Assembly: GCA_018399055.1 (NCBI GenBank)
Contig: CP073762.1
Location: 558,001 to 622,000, forward strand
Origin: Simkaniaceae bacterium
Lineage (GTDB): Bacteria; Chlamydiota; Chlamydiia; Chlamydiales; Simkaniaceae
Reading direction: 5' to 3'
Length of the DNA stretch: 64,000 nucleotides
Shown here: positions 45,868 to 53,850 of the stretch, piece after piece
Layout of the letters: every line of letters begins with the position of its first letter
Numbering within the stretch: the stretch's first letter is position 1
Position numbers and translations under genes: made by a program
The notes under the pieces: generated by a model
What the model was told of the DNA's origin: nothing
The model's input: only the letters and a program-made list of their open reading frames with translations
Databases searched by the model: none

Positions 45868-45939
45868 CATTCTTAAGTAATTTATAATTAATAAAATAAT
45901 AGTTATTATTCTATTAAAGTTTTTTGTAAATTTTAGGGG

Positions 45940-47286
45940 TTATTTCCAAAACTCTTCGATCTCTTCCAGAGATTTGGATTTGGTCTCTGGGATTTTTCGC
46001 CAGATAAAGAAGAGGCCAAAAAAACCAATGAGCCCGTAAAGCCAGAAGGTACCAGCTTTACCAAAAAGATTGATGAGGTTGAGGAATGTCGCTGTAACAA
46101 TGAAGTTAGAGACCCAATTGGCACAGGTAGCAACTCCCATCGCCTTTCCCCGAATATGGAGAGGGTAGATCTCAGAATTGAGGAGCCACCCAACAGGGCC
46201 AAGACTATAGGCAAATGAAGCGATATAGGTGAAAAGGCATACGAGGGAGATGACTGCAATAAGGGTGCTTGAAACGGTTTGATAAAAGCCAATCCCCAGA
46301 ACAATTAAGCTCACAACCATTCCTCCAAGACCAAAGAGAAGAAGGGGTTTTCTCCCGACCTTATCAAGAAGATAGATAGCGACAAAGGTCATGAGAACGT
46401 TTACGACTCCTACCCATGTTGTTGCAAGAAGGGCTGCTCTATCAGATCCAAAACCAGCAAATTTAAAGATGGTCGGAGCATAGTAAATAATTGTGTTGAT
46501 CCCAGTAATTTGCTGAATCACTGTCACTCCAACCCCAGCAAAAAGGGCTGGGCGGACTCGTTTAGAAAGAAGTTCAGACCAGTGAGGTTTTTTCTTGCTG
46601 ATCATTTTTTCAATATGGGTGATTTCTAGTGCGGCATCTTCTTCGCTTCCTCTAAACCTTTTAAGGACGGCAAGGGCTCCCTTCTTGTCTCCAATATTTG
46701 TAAGGAAACGGGGGCTTTCCGGAAAAAAACACATCACAATAAACTGAAATGCTGCAGGGATTGCGGCGATTCCAAACATGAGGCGCCATGACTGGGTATC
46801 GACAAATAGGAGACCGATAAGATAGGAGAAAAGAATTCCGATTGTAATAAATAATTGGTTAATGGTCACAAGTCCCCCTCGGACATGACGAGGGGCAAGC
46901 TCAGCGATGTAGAGTGGTGCTGTGGCAGAAGAGACCCCAATGGCAAAACCGACGATAAGTCTCCAAAAAATGAGCTCATTCACTGATCCCGCTAAAGAAA
47001 GGCCGATGGCACTAATAATAAAAACAAGGCTTGAAGAGAGAACAATTTTTTTCCTCCCGACGTAGTCAGAAAGAGGACCTCCTAAAAGTGCTCCAAAAAT
47101 GGCTCCAAGCGAGACCATGCTGATCACGAGCTCCTCTTGGAGCGTTGTCATGACATACTGTTTTTTTATGTAGAGAATTGCTCCTGAAATGACCCCAGTA
47201 TCGTATCCGAAGAGGAGTCCTCCGATTGCAGCAATTGCGCTAATGACGGCCAGAAGCAGCCGCTGTTTCGAATTTTCACGTGCCAT
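45940..47286 (-). CDS. Sugar porter family (MFS) transporter
   Basis: A 448-residue, twelve-helix protein of the sugar porter family (XylE/GalP/GLUT type). It has AIGGLLFGYDTGVISGAI in TM1, GGPLSDYVGRKK in the first loop, PESPRFL, QQITGINTIIYYAPTIF, DKVGRKPLL and PETKSKSLEEIEEFW near the end, all family signatures. Starting at ATG 47286 gives the usual short N-terminus. H+ symport of a hexose or pentose is likely. Chlamydia normally takes up hexose phosphates with UhpC, so a free-sugar carrier marks a wider metabolism. Confidence 0.94.
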   Translation of the reverse strand: MARENSKQRLLLAVISAIAAIGGLLFGYDTGVISGAILYIKKQYVMTTLQEELVISMVSLGAIFGALLGGPLSDYVGRKKIVLSSSLVFIISAIGLSLAGSVNELIFWRLIVGFAIGVSSATAPLYIAELAPRHVRGGLVTINQLFITIGILFSYLIGLLFVDTQSWRLMFGIAAIPAAFQFIVMCFFPESPRFLTNIGDKKGALAVLKRFRGSEEDAALEITHIEKMISKKKPHWSELLSKRVRPALFAGVGVTVIQQITGINTIIYYAPTIFKFAGFGSDRAALLATTWVGVVNVLMTFVAIYLLDKVGRKPLLLFGLGGMVVSLIVLGIGFYQTVSSTLIAVISLVCLFTYIASFAYSLGPVGWLLNSEIYPLHIRGKAMGVATCANWVSNFIVTATFLNLINLFGKAGTFWLYGLIGFFGLFFIWRKIPETKSKSLEEIEEFWK

Positions 47287-47415
47287 AAACTTCACCATTG
47301 TTGGAGGAAGAATAGAAGTCAACTATAATAGGGTAAAGAATTGTTTGAGGAATGTTGCGGGAAAGGAGAGGGTTTGGTACGATGGATTGTTTTATAATCT
47401 ATTGGAAGAACCGTC

Positions 47416-49812
47416 ATGCTGGAATTTTTTCGCAAGTACCAACGCTATTTTTTTATTGTTATCGCTGTTGTCATTGTCATCTCCTTTTCCTTTTTCGGAA
47501 CGCATAGCGCGATCAATGCTCCTCAAAAAGCTGAGGACAGGTGTATCGGCCAAGGGGTCGATGGATCAAAAATTATGAAAAGCGAGCTGGACCATATGGT
47601 TCGTTTCTTGTCGAGTGATCGAAACGACTTAGCGCTTACTGAAAAAGGAATGATGCCCAACTTTTTCAATGATGGAGTGGTGCGAAAGGATCTCTTGGGA
47701 ACCGGCATTGGAGTGTTGCTTGCGAATGCTTATTTTGAAAATTTGAAGGGAGATCTTAACGAGCGCATGACCCACTATAAGGCGTTTCGTCCCTATCGTC
47801 ATCCGACAGCCCCGTTTATCAGCGTAGAGAACCTGTGGTCGCAAGTTCTTCCTTCGCAGAAAGCTCATCTGGATGCTTTTTTGAATACGAAAGGCGAAAT
47901 GAATCCTGATGCTTTTGGGCTTCTTGTGAATTTGTACCTTGGGGAATCTGCGTTTCCTCCAAACATTCTGCGTGAATATTTAATGTTCCAGCAAAGGCAT
48001 TACAACTGGATCGAGCCTGATCCAGCATTAGAACGAGTGAACTTAAATGTTTTTCACTGTCGGAGTTTAGAAGAATGGTTTGGTCCTCAGTTTATTGAGC
48101 TAGCGGCACAGTTTGTGATCAATGCAGAGCTTATTGCCAAGGAGCGAGGATATAAAGTCAGCTTTGAAGAAGCTCGTGTTGATTTGATTCGTAATGGTTA
48201 CGAATCCATGCAAACGCAGCTTCGAAAAGCAGAGGTTTCTGAGGAGGAAATCTCGCAGCTTTGGCAGCAGCAGCTATACACTCTTGGGATGAATGAAAAA
48301 GAAGCTGTTGGAGTATGGCAAAAAATTATGCTATTTCGCCGCCTATTTGAAGATGTAGGTGGAGCCGTTTTTGTTGACCCCCATGTCTACGAGACATTCT
48401 ATAGCTTTGCTTCAAAGACTGCTGAAGTGGATCTGTATCACTTGCCCGATGCTTTGGACATTAAAGATTTCTCTACCTTGATGAAACTTGAGCTCTATCT
48501 TGACCAAGTTTCACAAAACCGCAAGGAAGCATTGATGCTCCCACAAACATTTGCAAGTATCAGTGAGATTGAAAAAAACTGCCCTGAGCTCATTGAACAG
48601 CGGTTTTTGGTAGAAGTTTCTGAAGTGAAAAAAGACGAAGTCGCTCTTGGTGTGAGTCTTAAAGAAATGTGGGAGTGGCAGCTTGAAAAAGAGAATTTTG
48701 CACTTTTAACAAAAGAGTTTCCACAGCTGGACCTTAAAAATGCTGAGGATGCAGAAGGGTATTTTGCAGCGCTTGAAGGGCTAGGGCCTGAACTTCGTGG
48801 AAAGATCGACCACTTCTCAAGAGGAAGGATTGTTGAAAGTCATCCTGAGTGGATTCAAGAGGCACTCAATCAAAAGCATACAAATGTGCGCGCTGTGAGT
48901 TTTTCACCGAATGGAAAAAATTCCCCTTTTGAAGGGGTAGAGTCTAGCGAGAAGCTTTCTAACTTGTTTTCTATAGCAGTGCTAAAGGGAGAACTCGATA
49001 GCGATCCCGAAGCTCTTGCAGCAAAAAATCAATTGGAACTATTTACTGGGGATGGTGAAACCTATTATCGCTTTCAAGTGGTGGATCGGGATCTCACGCG
49101 AATGGTTCTAACCTTTGAGGAAGCTAGCGAGCGCGGAATTTTAGACACGTTGCTTCAGATGCACCTAGAGGCCTCTTACCCTAAAGTGCGGACCAAAAAC
49201 CCTGCTGTTTTTAAAACAGAAGAAAATGAATGGAAGCCTTTAAGTGAGGTGGAGAAAGAGGTGGGCCGAATCCTCTTTGCAGATACCTTAAAGAAGATTG
49301 ATTTTCAAATGTCGCAACTTGGGATTGAACTTCCTGAGGACCGTTTTGCAAAGCTGGACGAGTTTTACCCTAAGTATCGTCTTTTTCCACATATGATGGT
49401 GGCAGAAAAGGACATTCGTAGGGTTGGTGAGGGCAGTCAATTCTTGAAACAAGCAGAGCCTCTTAAGGAAGCTGGAAAGCTTGGAGTAAAGGAGGAGCTT
49501 TCCTCCCAATGGTCCCTTGTAAAAGAAAATACAATGTTCAAAAATCATGAGCGTAGTCCTTGGTTTTCTTCGGAGCTCTTTTCAATGGTAGAAAAGAGCT
49601 GGTCTGACGTGGAGCATCGCTCTGAAAACCGCCTTTCGTTTTTTCAGCTTCAGGAAAAGTCAGTCCCCAGTGGGAATTTCAATGCAGAAATGAAGCAGGG
49701 GCAAGCGATTCTATCGAAAGAGGCAGAACGTCATCTCATGACCAGTTTGATCGAGAGGATTCAGAAAAAAAATGCGATAAAGCTTAGCGATGTCAGCTCT
49801 GAAAGACCTTAA
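47416..49812 (+). CDS. SurA/PpiD-like membrane-anchored periplasmic protein
   Basis: A 798-residue protein. One N-terminal membrane helix (residues 12-29, FFIVIAVVIVISFSFFG) is followed by a long periplasmic, helical, charged domain. The architecture resembles PpiD/SurA_N proteins, folding helpers for outer-membrane proteins. No clear parvulin peptidyl-prolyl isomerase domain is seen, so enzymatic activity is doubtful. GGAAGAA precedes the ATG. It overlaps the next gene by 23 bases, and gcvH follows, so the three are an operon. Confidence 0.65.
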   Translation: MLEFFRKYQRYFFIVIAVVIVISFSFFGTHSAINAPQKAEDRCIGQGVDGSKIMKSELDHMVRFLSSDRNDLALTEKGMMPNFFNDGVVRKDLLGTGIGVLLANAYFENLKGDLNERMTHYKAFRPYRHPTAPFISVENLWSQVLPSQKAHLDAFLNTKGEMNPDAFGLLVNLYLGESAFPPNILREYLMFQQRHYNWIEPDPALERVNLNVFHCRSLEEWFGPQFIELAAQFVINAELIAKERGYKVSFEEARVDLIRNGYESMQTQLRKAEVSEEEISQLWQQQLYTLGMNEKEAVGVWQKIMLFRRLFEDVGGAVFVDPHVYETFYSFASKTAEVDLYHLPDALDIKDFSTLMKLELYLDQVSQNRKEALMLPQTFASISEIEKNCPELIEQRFLVEVSEVKKDEVALGVSLKEMWEWQLEKENFALLTKEFPQLDLKNAEDAEGYFAALEGLGPELRGKIDHFSRGRIVESHPEWIQEALNQKHTNVRAVSFSPNGKNSPFEGVESSEKLSNLFSIAVLKGELDSDPEALAAKNQLELFTGDGETYYRFQVVDRDLTRMVLTFEEASERGILDTLLQMHLEASYPKVRTKNPAVFKTEENEWKPLSEVEKEVGRILFADTLKKIDFQMSQLGIELPEDRFAKLDEFYPKYRLFPHMMVAEKDIRRVGEGSQFLKQAEPLKEAGKLGVKEELSSQWSLVKENTMFKNHERSPWFSSELFSMVEKSWSDVEHRSENRLSFFQLQEKSVPSGNFNAEMKQGQAILSKEAERHLMTSLIERIQKKNAIKLSDVSSERP

Positions 49813-50389
49813 ACCTTTAAACCCAGCGGCCTTTTTTGAAGTGAGGGGGAAAATCCCCAAAGCTGAAAAGAGGCGACAGTTTAAGAAGGGGCTTCTTCCT
49901 AATACCACAGGTCTGACTGGAGAGGGGCGGCTTATTTCACTGGCTCTCTTGTGGAGTCCTGTGGGGATCTATGTGGAGATGGGATGTAAATTGGGAATCG
50001 AGAGTGGAGATCAGCTAGAGTTATTCATGGATACCCGAGACCTTAAGACATCCAATGTGATTACCCGGTTTTGTCACCATTTCTCGTTTGATTTGGAGGA
50101 AGAGACTGGAGCTGAAGTGACTCGTTTTCGAGGTGAGGATAGCCATGAATTGGCGGACTCTGATCTCATCACAATGAAAATGGAGGTGAAGAGGAGCTCG
50201 TATAGGGTTGAAATGGCACTTCCCAAAGAGATTTTATATGGGTATGATCCGGTAGAGTTTAAGCGCCTCGGATTTTGTTACCGCTTTAAGCGAAAAAATG
50301 GAGAAAAGGAGCACTTTAACCTTTCTTCGGATTCTTTTAATCTTGAAAAACACCCCGCCCTTTGGGCCTCAATGGAGCTTATGGGATGA
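49790..50389 (+). CDS. Conserved hypothetical protein, CBM9/DOMON-like
   Basis: A 199-residue protein with predicted beta-strand pattern and no signal peptide. The stretches SLALLWSPVGIYVEMGCK, GDQLELFMDTRDLK and YRVEMALPKEILYGYDP recall CBM9-like or DOMON-type sandwich domains. It occupies the position of a conserved hypothetical gene (CT283) next to gcvH in Chlamydia. It overlaps the upstream gene by 23 bases and shares ATGA with gcvH. Function unknown. Confidence 0.65.
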   Translation: MSALKDLKPLNPAAFFEVRGKIPKAEKRRQFKKGLLPNTTGLTGEGRLISLALLWSPVGIYVEMGCKLGIESGDQLELFMDTRDLKTSNVITRFCHHFSFDLEEETGAEVTRFRGEDSHELADSDLITMKMEVKRSSYRVEMALPKEILYGYDPVEFKRLGFCYRFKRKNGEKEHFNLSSDSFNLEKHPALWASMELMG

Positions 50390-50754
50390 AGTATACAGAT
50401 ACACATGAATGGTACTTAGATGGAAAGGTAGGAATCTCTAAATATGCTCAACAGGAGCTTGGAGAAATCGTTTATATCGAACTTCCCAAAGTTGGGCAAG
50501 AGGTGAAAGCTGGGGAAGAAATAGCAGTCCTAGAGTCTACCAAGGCTGCCGCTGACATCTACAGTCCAATTTCGGGGACTGTCACGAGTGTTAATATGAA
50601 GCTCAAAGAAGATGTGAATTTGCTTAATCAGTTTCCTGAAGAAGAAGGCTATCTCTTTGAGATTATGCCATCCCATCCGGAGGAAATCGAAGCGCTTTAC
50701 GCGGCGGATGATTACAAGAAACTTGTTTTGGGATTCTTGCCTCAGGGAAAGTAA
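50386..50754 (+). CDS. gcvH: Glycine cleavage system H protein (lipoyl carrier)
   Basis: A 122-residue lipoyl protein. MKYTDTHEWYL at the start and the lipoyl-lysine motif ESTKAAADIYSPISG are conserved. Other glycine cleavage genes are absent from the window, as in Chlamydia, so it may serve as a lipoyl carrier or relay for the ligase at 38722. ATG 50386 overlaps the upstream stop. Confidence 0.95.
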   Translation: MKYTDTHEWYLDGKVGISKYAQQELGEIVYIELPKVGQEVKAGEEIAVLESTKAAADIYSPISGTVTSVNMKLKEDVNLLNQFPEEEGYLFEIMPSHPEEIEALYAADDYKKLVLGFLPQGK

Positions 50755-51015
50755 TTATCCCATGTTTTCATGTTAGGCGCCGTAAGCAAATTACTGTCGT
50801 ATTTCTAGCACCATAACATCCTCATCAGCTTTGTTGCAAATCCTTGAAAGCTAATAAGCTTCCGTGCAGATTTGCATCTTGCAGCTGAAGCGCTATAATG
50901 CCATAACTCAGACATTTATTTGCTCGCGACGCCTTAGGGCGTTATGCGTAATAATAATGCTTCCATTTTTTGTCTTTAGGATTAAAATATCTTATATGAA
51001 AAAAAGGAGATTCAG
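50755..51015. other. Intergenic region, no gene seen
   Basis: About 260 bases. It contains short inverted segments (for example ACGCCTTAGGGCGTT near 50930) that could form a terminator-like hairpin after gcvH, but no clear T-run follows. Short AT-rich stretches before 51016 may be the promoter of the small secreted protein. Confidence 0.3.
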
Positions 51016-51177
51016 ATGAAATTTGCATTATTGTTCGTTTTAGGCTCGTGTTTTGTCGGAGGGGCTGCTTTTATCGAGACGCCTCATCTATTTAAAAAGG
51101 AAGCGTCTTCATGGACGTGTCCGATATGTGGTCAGACGTTTGAGCGCCCTGTTGTACATGATTGTATTCCAGGCTAG
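51016..51177 (+). CDS. Very small secreted Cys protein (53 residues)
   Basis: MKFALLFVLGSCFVGGAAF is a signal-peptide-like N-terminus. The mature part has CPICGQTFERPVVHDC, a CxxC followed by H and C that could bind one zinc or iron ion. AAGGAG lies six bases before the ATG. The gene resembles a miniature version of the secreted zinc-ribbon protein at 3787. It converges on the protease-like gene, two bases from its stop. Confidence 0.55.
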   Translation: MKFALLFVLGSCFVGGAAFIETPHLFKKEASSWTCPICGQTFERPVVHDCIPG

Positions 51178-51179
51178 AT

Positions 51180-52019
51180 TTACCAACCACTATTTCTAGC
51201 ACTTTCTCGGGCGGTCGCTACAGCTTCTCGTGCTTTTGCGTAAGTAATCGTTTGGCTGTTTGCGATCCCTTCCATAAAGGTTTGTAAGTTCTCTCCATTC
51301 TTAACGGCATGGCACGTTTCTTCCATGAATACAGATGAGTAGGCTGTACAACTCACAACATCTCCCTGGATGCTGGTACTGCCATAAAGAAGAGTAGGGG
51401 GCTGTGGAAAATCTTTTACGATTTCACTATAAAACTGATGAACTGTCGTAGTCTCGCCGATGCTATCTAATAAAATAGCATCTTTGGGATTCGTTGCTCT
51501 GGGATCAAAAAAGAGAGTCGTGTTTGTTGGCACTCCTGATGCGTCTGCTTGTGTCACGATTGCTAGCATCGTCGAATGAGGGATCATCATATTCGTAGGA
51601 GTGTGGACAAATGTAATTTTTGTTTCATTTGTGGTGCATTGTTTCTCAATACTGGATTTTAAACTTTCTAGACCTTCTTGAGACGTCACGGCGAGCATTC
51701 TTCTCTCATTTGGAACTCCACTTGTATTTGGAGAGAAAAGAAGGACACTCCCCGCAGTCAAAAGAGTGCGAGTTTCCGCAAGGTTCTGGCTTACTGAGAC
51801 GATATTACTGAAGGTATAGCGAGTTGCAGCTTTGATTCCAGCATAGAAAGTCATGCACTTAGATGTTGCTTTTACAGGAACCATTTTAGGGTGTCTTGGT
51901 CCCGGAACATCCATCAATTCAAAATCATCGACTGTCTGTTCTTTCGGGTTGATGATCGTGAAATCTAGAGCGTTCTCGCCGCCTGAAGCATCAAATGAAT
52001 TACTAATAGATGTGTCCAT
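51180..52019 (-). CDS. Candidate CE-clan cysteine protease or acetyltransferase (ULP1/YopJ-like)
   Basis: A 279-residue protein with no signal peptide. The C-terminal half shows the order of residues expected for clan CE: His148 in MIPHSTMLAIV, Asp172 in TLFFDPRA, Gln218 in SIQGD and Cys224 in VVSCTAYSSVF. This corresponds to H...(D/E)...Q...C of ULP1 and YopJ families, which remove ubiquitin or SUMO or acetylate host kinases. The canonical residue after Cys is Gly; here it is Thr. Related CE proteases are known in Simkania and Waddlia. GGGAGG lies six bases before the ATG, and TGTTATAAT 29 bases upstream. Assigned by eye from the motif only. Confidence 0.55.
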   Translation of the reverse strand: MDTSISNSFDASGGENALDFTIINPKEQTVDDFELMDVPGPRHPKMVPVKATSKCMTFYAGIKAATRYTFSNIVSVSQNLAETRTLLTAGSVLLFSPNTSGVPNERRMLAVTSQEGLESLKSSIEKQCTTNETKITFVHTPTNMMIPHSTMLAIVTQADASGVPTNTTLFFDPRATNPKDAILLDSIGETTTVHQFYSEIVKDFPQPPTLLYGSTSIQGDVVSCTAYSSVFMEETCHAVKNGENLQTFMEGIANSQTITYAKAREAVATARESARNSGW

Positions 52020-52047
52020 AATAAACCTCCCAATTTATTTAGTAATA

Positions 52048-52056
52048 ATTATAACA
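52048..52056 (-). promoter_or_regulatory. Extended -10 promoter element TGTTATAAT
   Basis: On the minus strand this is 29 bases before the start at 52019, in AT-rich DNA (52020-52110). It is identical to the element before 41664. Confidence 0.55.
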
Positions 52057-52100
52057 TATTAGATATTAAAATTTAATTATTATATATATCAATACGTTAA

Positions 52101-52379
52101 TTATAAGCTATTTGTGAATTCACCTATTTGAGTGTTCAGAGAGTCTGTTCCTTTGGGGGTAAGATAATAGACATTCTTGCCCACTGAGAGACGATAGGAG
52201 GAAGGGTGGGAGTGGTACGCTCTGAGTCTCCGAATCAACCCTGAGCTCATATCTCGCTTAATGTAGTTCTTGGCGCTTCGAAGAGATATCCCATAGACCC
52301 GGGCAATCTCTTGATACGAGATGCGGATCTGAGGGGTGTTTTTGAAAATCTTGTAAGACCAAAATGTTGTTTTTCCCAT
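52101..52379 (-). CDS. Small winged-helix-like DNA-binding protein
   Basis: A 92-residue protein. Residues 19-50 (ISYQEIARVYGISLRSAKNYIKRDMSSG) read as a helix-turn-helix, followed by strand-like YRLSVGKNVYYLTPKG, as in winged-helix proteins. AAAGGAG lies about eight bases before ATG 52379. It lies between the protease-like gene and the structured RNA candidate, which starts about 20 bases away on the opposite strand. Possible regulator of this cluster; target unknown. Confidence 0.6.
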   Translation of the reverse strand: MGKTTFWSYKIFKNTPQIRISYQEIARVYGISLRSAKNYIKRDMSSGLIRRLRAYHSHPSSYRLSVGKNVYYLTPKGTDSLNTQIGEFTNSL

Positions 52380-52399
52380 GTTAGTGTTCTCCTTTAATT

Positions 52400-52672
52400 A
52401 CCTGTAAGCGCTCCCAACTGCGTTGGCGGAATCCATGCACCGTGCATCGAGGCCAAGTAGTCGAGAGCGTTCCAGGGTAGATAAGGTACAACCTAAAGGG
52501 GGAAATCCTCTTGCAGACAAGACCACATAGGTCCGTCTTAAGAAGAAGACTAGAAATTTTTGCCTCAATCTCCTAGAATAGGGGGCGAGGCTAAGGTGTG
52601 GATTACTCAAAAGGAAGTACCTTAGTTTCACGCCCCGAGAAGCTCTAACTTCTCGGGGCACTTTTGTTTATA
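52400..52672 (+). ncRNA. Highly structured RNA candidate with terminator and alternative fold
   Basis: At least six hairpins occur in 270 bases: AGCGCTC/GAGCGTT enclosing CCAAC-TGC-GTTGG (52414-52426) and ATGCA-CCG-TGCAT (52435-52447); GACAAGACC/GGTCCGTC near 52515-52540; CTAAGGT (52591-52597) with ACCTTAG (52619-52625). A strong terminator GCCCCGAGAAG/CTTCTCGGGGC (52632-52659) is followed by CTTTTGTTT. GGGGCG (52582-52587) could instead pair with CGCCCC (52631-52636), which would destroy the terminator, an attenuator-like arrangement. The opposite-strand frame here has no protein-like character. No known RNA class was recognised. Confidence 0.55.
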
Positions 52673-52730
52673 ATGCCTCTCCAGCTTATAAAAGGTTTCC
52701 TATTTTATCCAAGAAAAAAATTGGATGGAG

Positions 52731-52747
52731 TTTGATGACGCTATCTA
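52731..52747. repeat. Probable relic of a family B terminal repeat
   Basis: TTTGATGACGCTATCTA differs at two positions from the inner-to-outer end TTTGACGACACTATCTA of the IS at 42224 and its MITEs. No matching opposite end was found, so it may be the stub of a deleted element, or chance. It overlaps the last bases of the gene at 52745. Confidence 0.4.
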
Positions 52748-53128
52748 TAGCGGATGAGTGGAGGATGCTTGCTTAGGGATCTGCACCCCAGGATACAGAA
52801 GCGCGCCTTTTGGAGATGTGATCGAGAGCATCATAAGTGTTGGAGTGTAGCATTCGACTTTTATCAGTGCCGACTGATCTAAACTAACGACGCTTCTAGA
52901 GAAAATTTTTCCTTCAGAAAGGATTTTGACTGTCATTGAGTAAGTGTTATCTAACCGGTACGTTGAAACAAATGGATATTCCGAGGGTAGGTCCCATATT
53001 GGAGCGCCTAAGATGCATTTCCCATTCACGAAAACATCCACACGATCATCCGTTTTGTTGGGCTTTTGTTCTCCTCGGTTATAAGCTTCAACCCTAAGGA
53101 AATGTGAGCTTGTTTTACTTGCTTCCAT
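52745..53128 (-). CDS. Accessory protein, short paralogue of the next gene
   Basis: A 127-residue protein. FLRVEAYNRGEQ...DDRVDVFVNGKCILGAPIWDLPSEYPFVS aligns with ILRIKAFNRGES...CDRVDVYINGRQNMGAPLHGLSGEMPYMS in the gene at 53173. It lacks the long N-terminal extension of that paralogue. The pattern is beta-strand-like. Function unknown. It lies 44 bases after the paralogue on the same strand, so one transcript is likely. CAGGAAAAG precedes the ATG. Confidence 0.6.
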   Translation of the reverse strand: MEASKTSSHFLRVEAYNRGEQKPNKTDDRVDVFVNGKCILGAPIWDLPSEYPFVSTYRLDNTYSMTVKILSEGKIFSRSVVSLDQSALIKVECYTPTLMMLSITSPKGALLYPGVQIPKQASSTHPL

Positions 53129-53172
53129 TCTTTTTCTGCTTTTCCTGCTCGAGTAAAATACTGAGAAGTTGG

Positions 53173-53808
53173 CTATCCAAAATATTCATCGATGATCTCC
53201 GGGTTGACGAGTGCCATTTGTCTTGTTGGATGCACAGTCCTACTCTCATCATATGACTTGACTGTGACTTGAAATAATGAGTCTGTGATCTCTTCAATAA
53301 GAACAACTCCTGGTTTTTTGAGGACAGGGAGATCTATTCTGTAGTCTTTTCCTTGAGAGCTCACTGTAACAGTAACAGAAAGTGGCTTGTCTGTTCTTGC
53401 CATTGACATGTAAGGCATTTCTCCTGAAAGCCCATGGAGTGGTGCTCCCATATTTTGCCTTCCATTAATGTAGACATCCACGCGATCACATGAAGGAGGG
53501 TGAGATTCTCCACGGTTGAAGGCTTTGATTCTCAGTATTTGCCGCAGAGGTTTTGGAGCGCCTGCACCTGATCTATCAAGCCGGATTCTTGGAGGGGGGA
53601 GGTTTACTCGTTCTGCAGATCCGTTTGAACGCATCTCTTCTCTTTCTGGTTGCTTGCAAAAGCAGCAGCAGAAGAGGCTGCTAAGTAGATTAAGTAGCCA
53701 TCTGCCGATGGAGTTAGTTCTATTGGCTGTTTGATGAAGCCCCTCAGCGCCTGAATCTTCTCTTGTTAGAGGTGTGGCTTCAGTTGAGCCATAGTCTACT
53801 ATTTCCAT
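53173..53808 (-). CDS. Accessory protein with Cys cluster and LPxPR motif, effector candidate
   Basis: A 211-residue protein. Residues 36-60 hold a hydrophobic stretch and FCCCFCKQPER, a possible lipid-modification or membrane-targeting cluster. SAERVNLPPPR is at 64-74. Residues 87-175 are the domain shared with the gene at 52745 (RIKAFNRGES, DRVDVYINGR, GAPLHG). The N-terminus (MEIVDYGSTEATPLT) resembles those at 15139 and 40987. No signal peptide. The AT-rich upstream region has TGATATAAT 34 bases before the ATG. Function unknown. Confidence 0.6.
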   Translation of the reverse strand: MEIVDYGSTEATPLTREDSGAEGLHQTANRTNSIGRWLLNLLSSLFCCCFCKQPEREEMRSNGSAERVNLPPPRIRLDRSGAGAPKPLRQILRIKAFNRGESHPPSCDRVDVYINGRQNMGAPLHGLSGEMPYMSMARTDKPLSVTVTVSSQGKDYRIDLPVLKKPGVVLIEEITDSLFQVTVKSYDESRTVHPTRQMALVNPEIIDEYFG

Positions 53809-53841
53809 GATTACCCCAAATTATTGTATTAATTTGTAACT

Positions 53842-53850
53842 ATTATATCA
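53842..53850 (-). promoter_or_regulatory. Extended -10 promoter element TGATATAAT
   Basis: On the minus strand this is 34 bases before the start at 53808, inside a short AT-rich tract that separates the accessory cluster from the nqr operon. Confidence 0.55.

Noticed and set aside
47416-49812. PpiD with an active parvulin domain
   Set aside because: The N-terminal architecture fits, but no parvulin motif could be found, so I kept only the SurA/PpiD-like label.
52398-52661. An 87-residue minus-strand reading frame
   Set aside because: It lies exactly across the hairpins of the structured RNA candidate, has an unusual Arg/Leu-rich composition, no Shine-Dalgarno and no recognisable motif.
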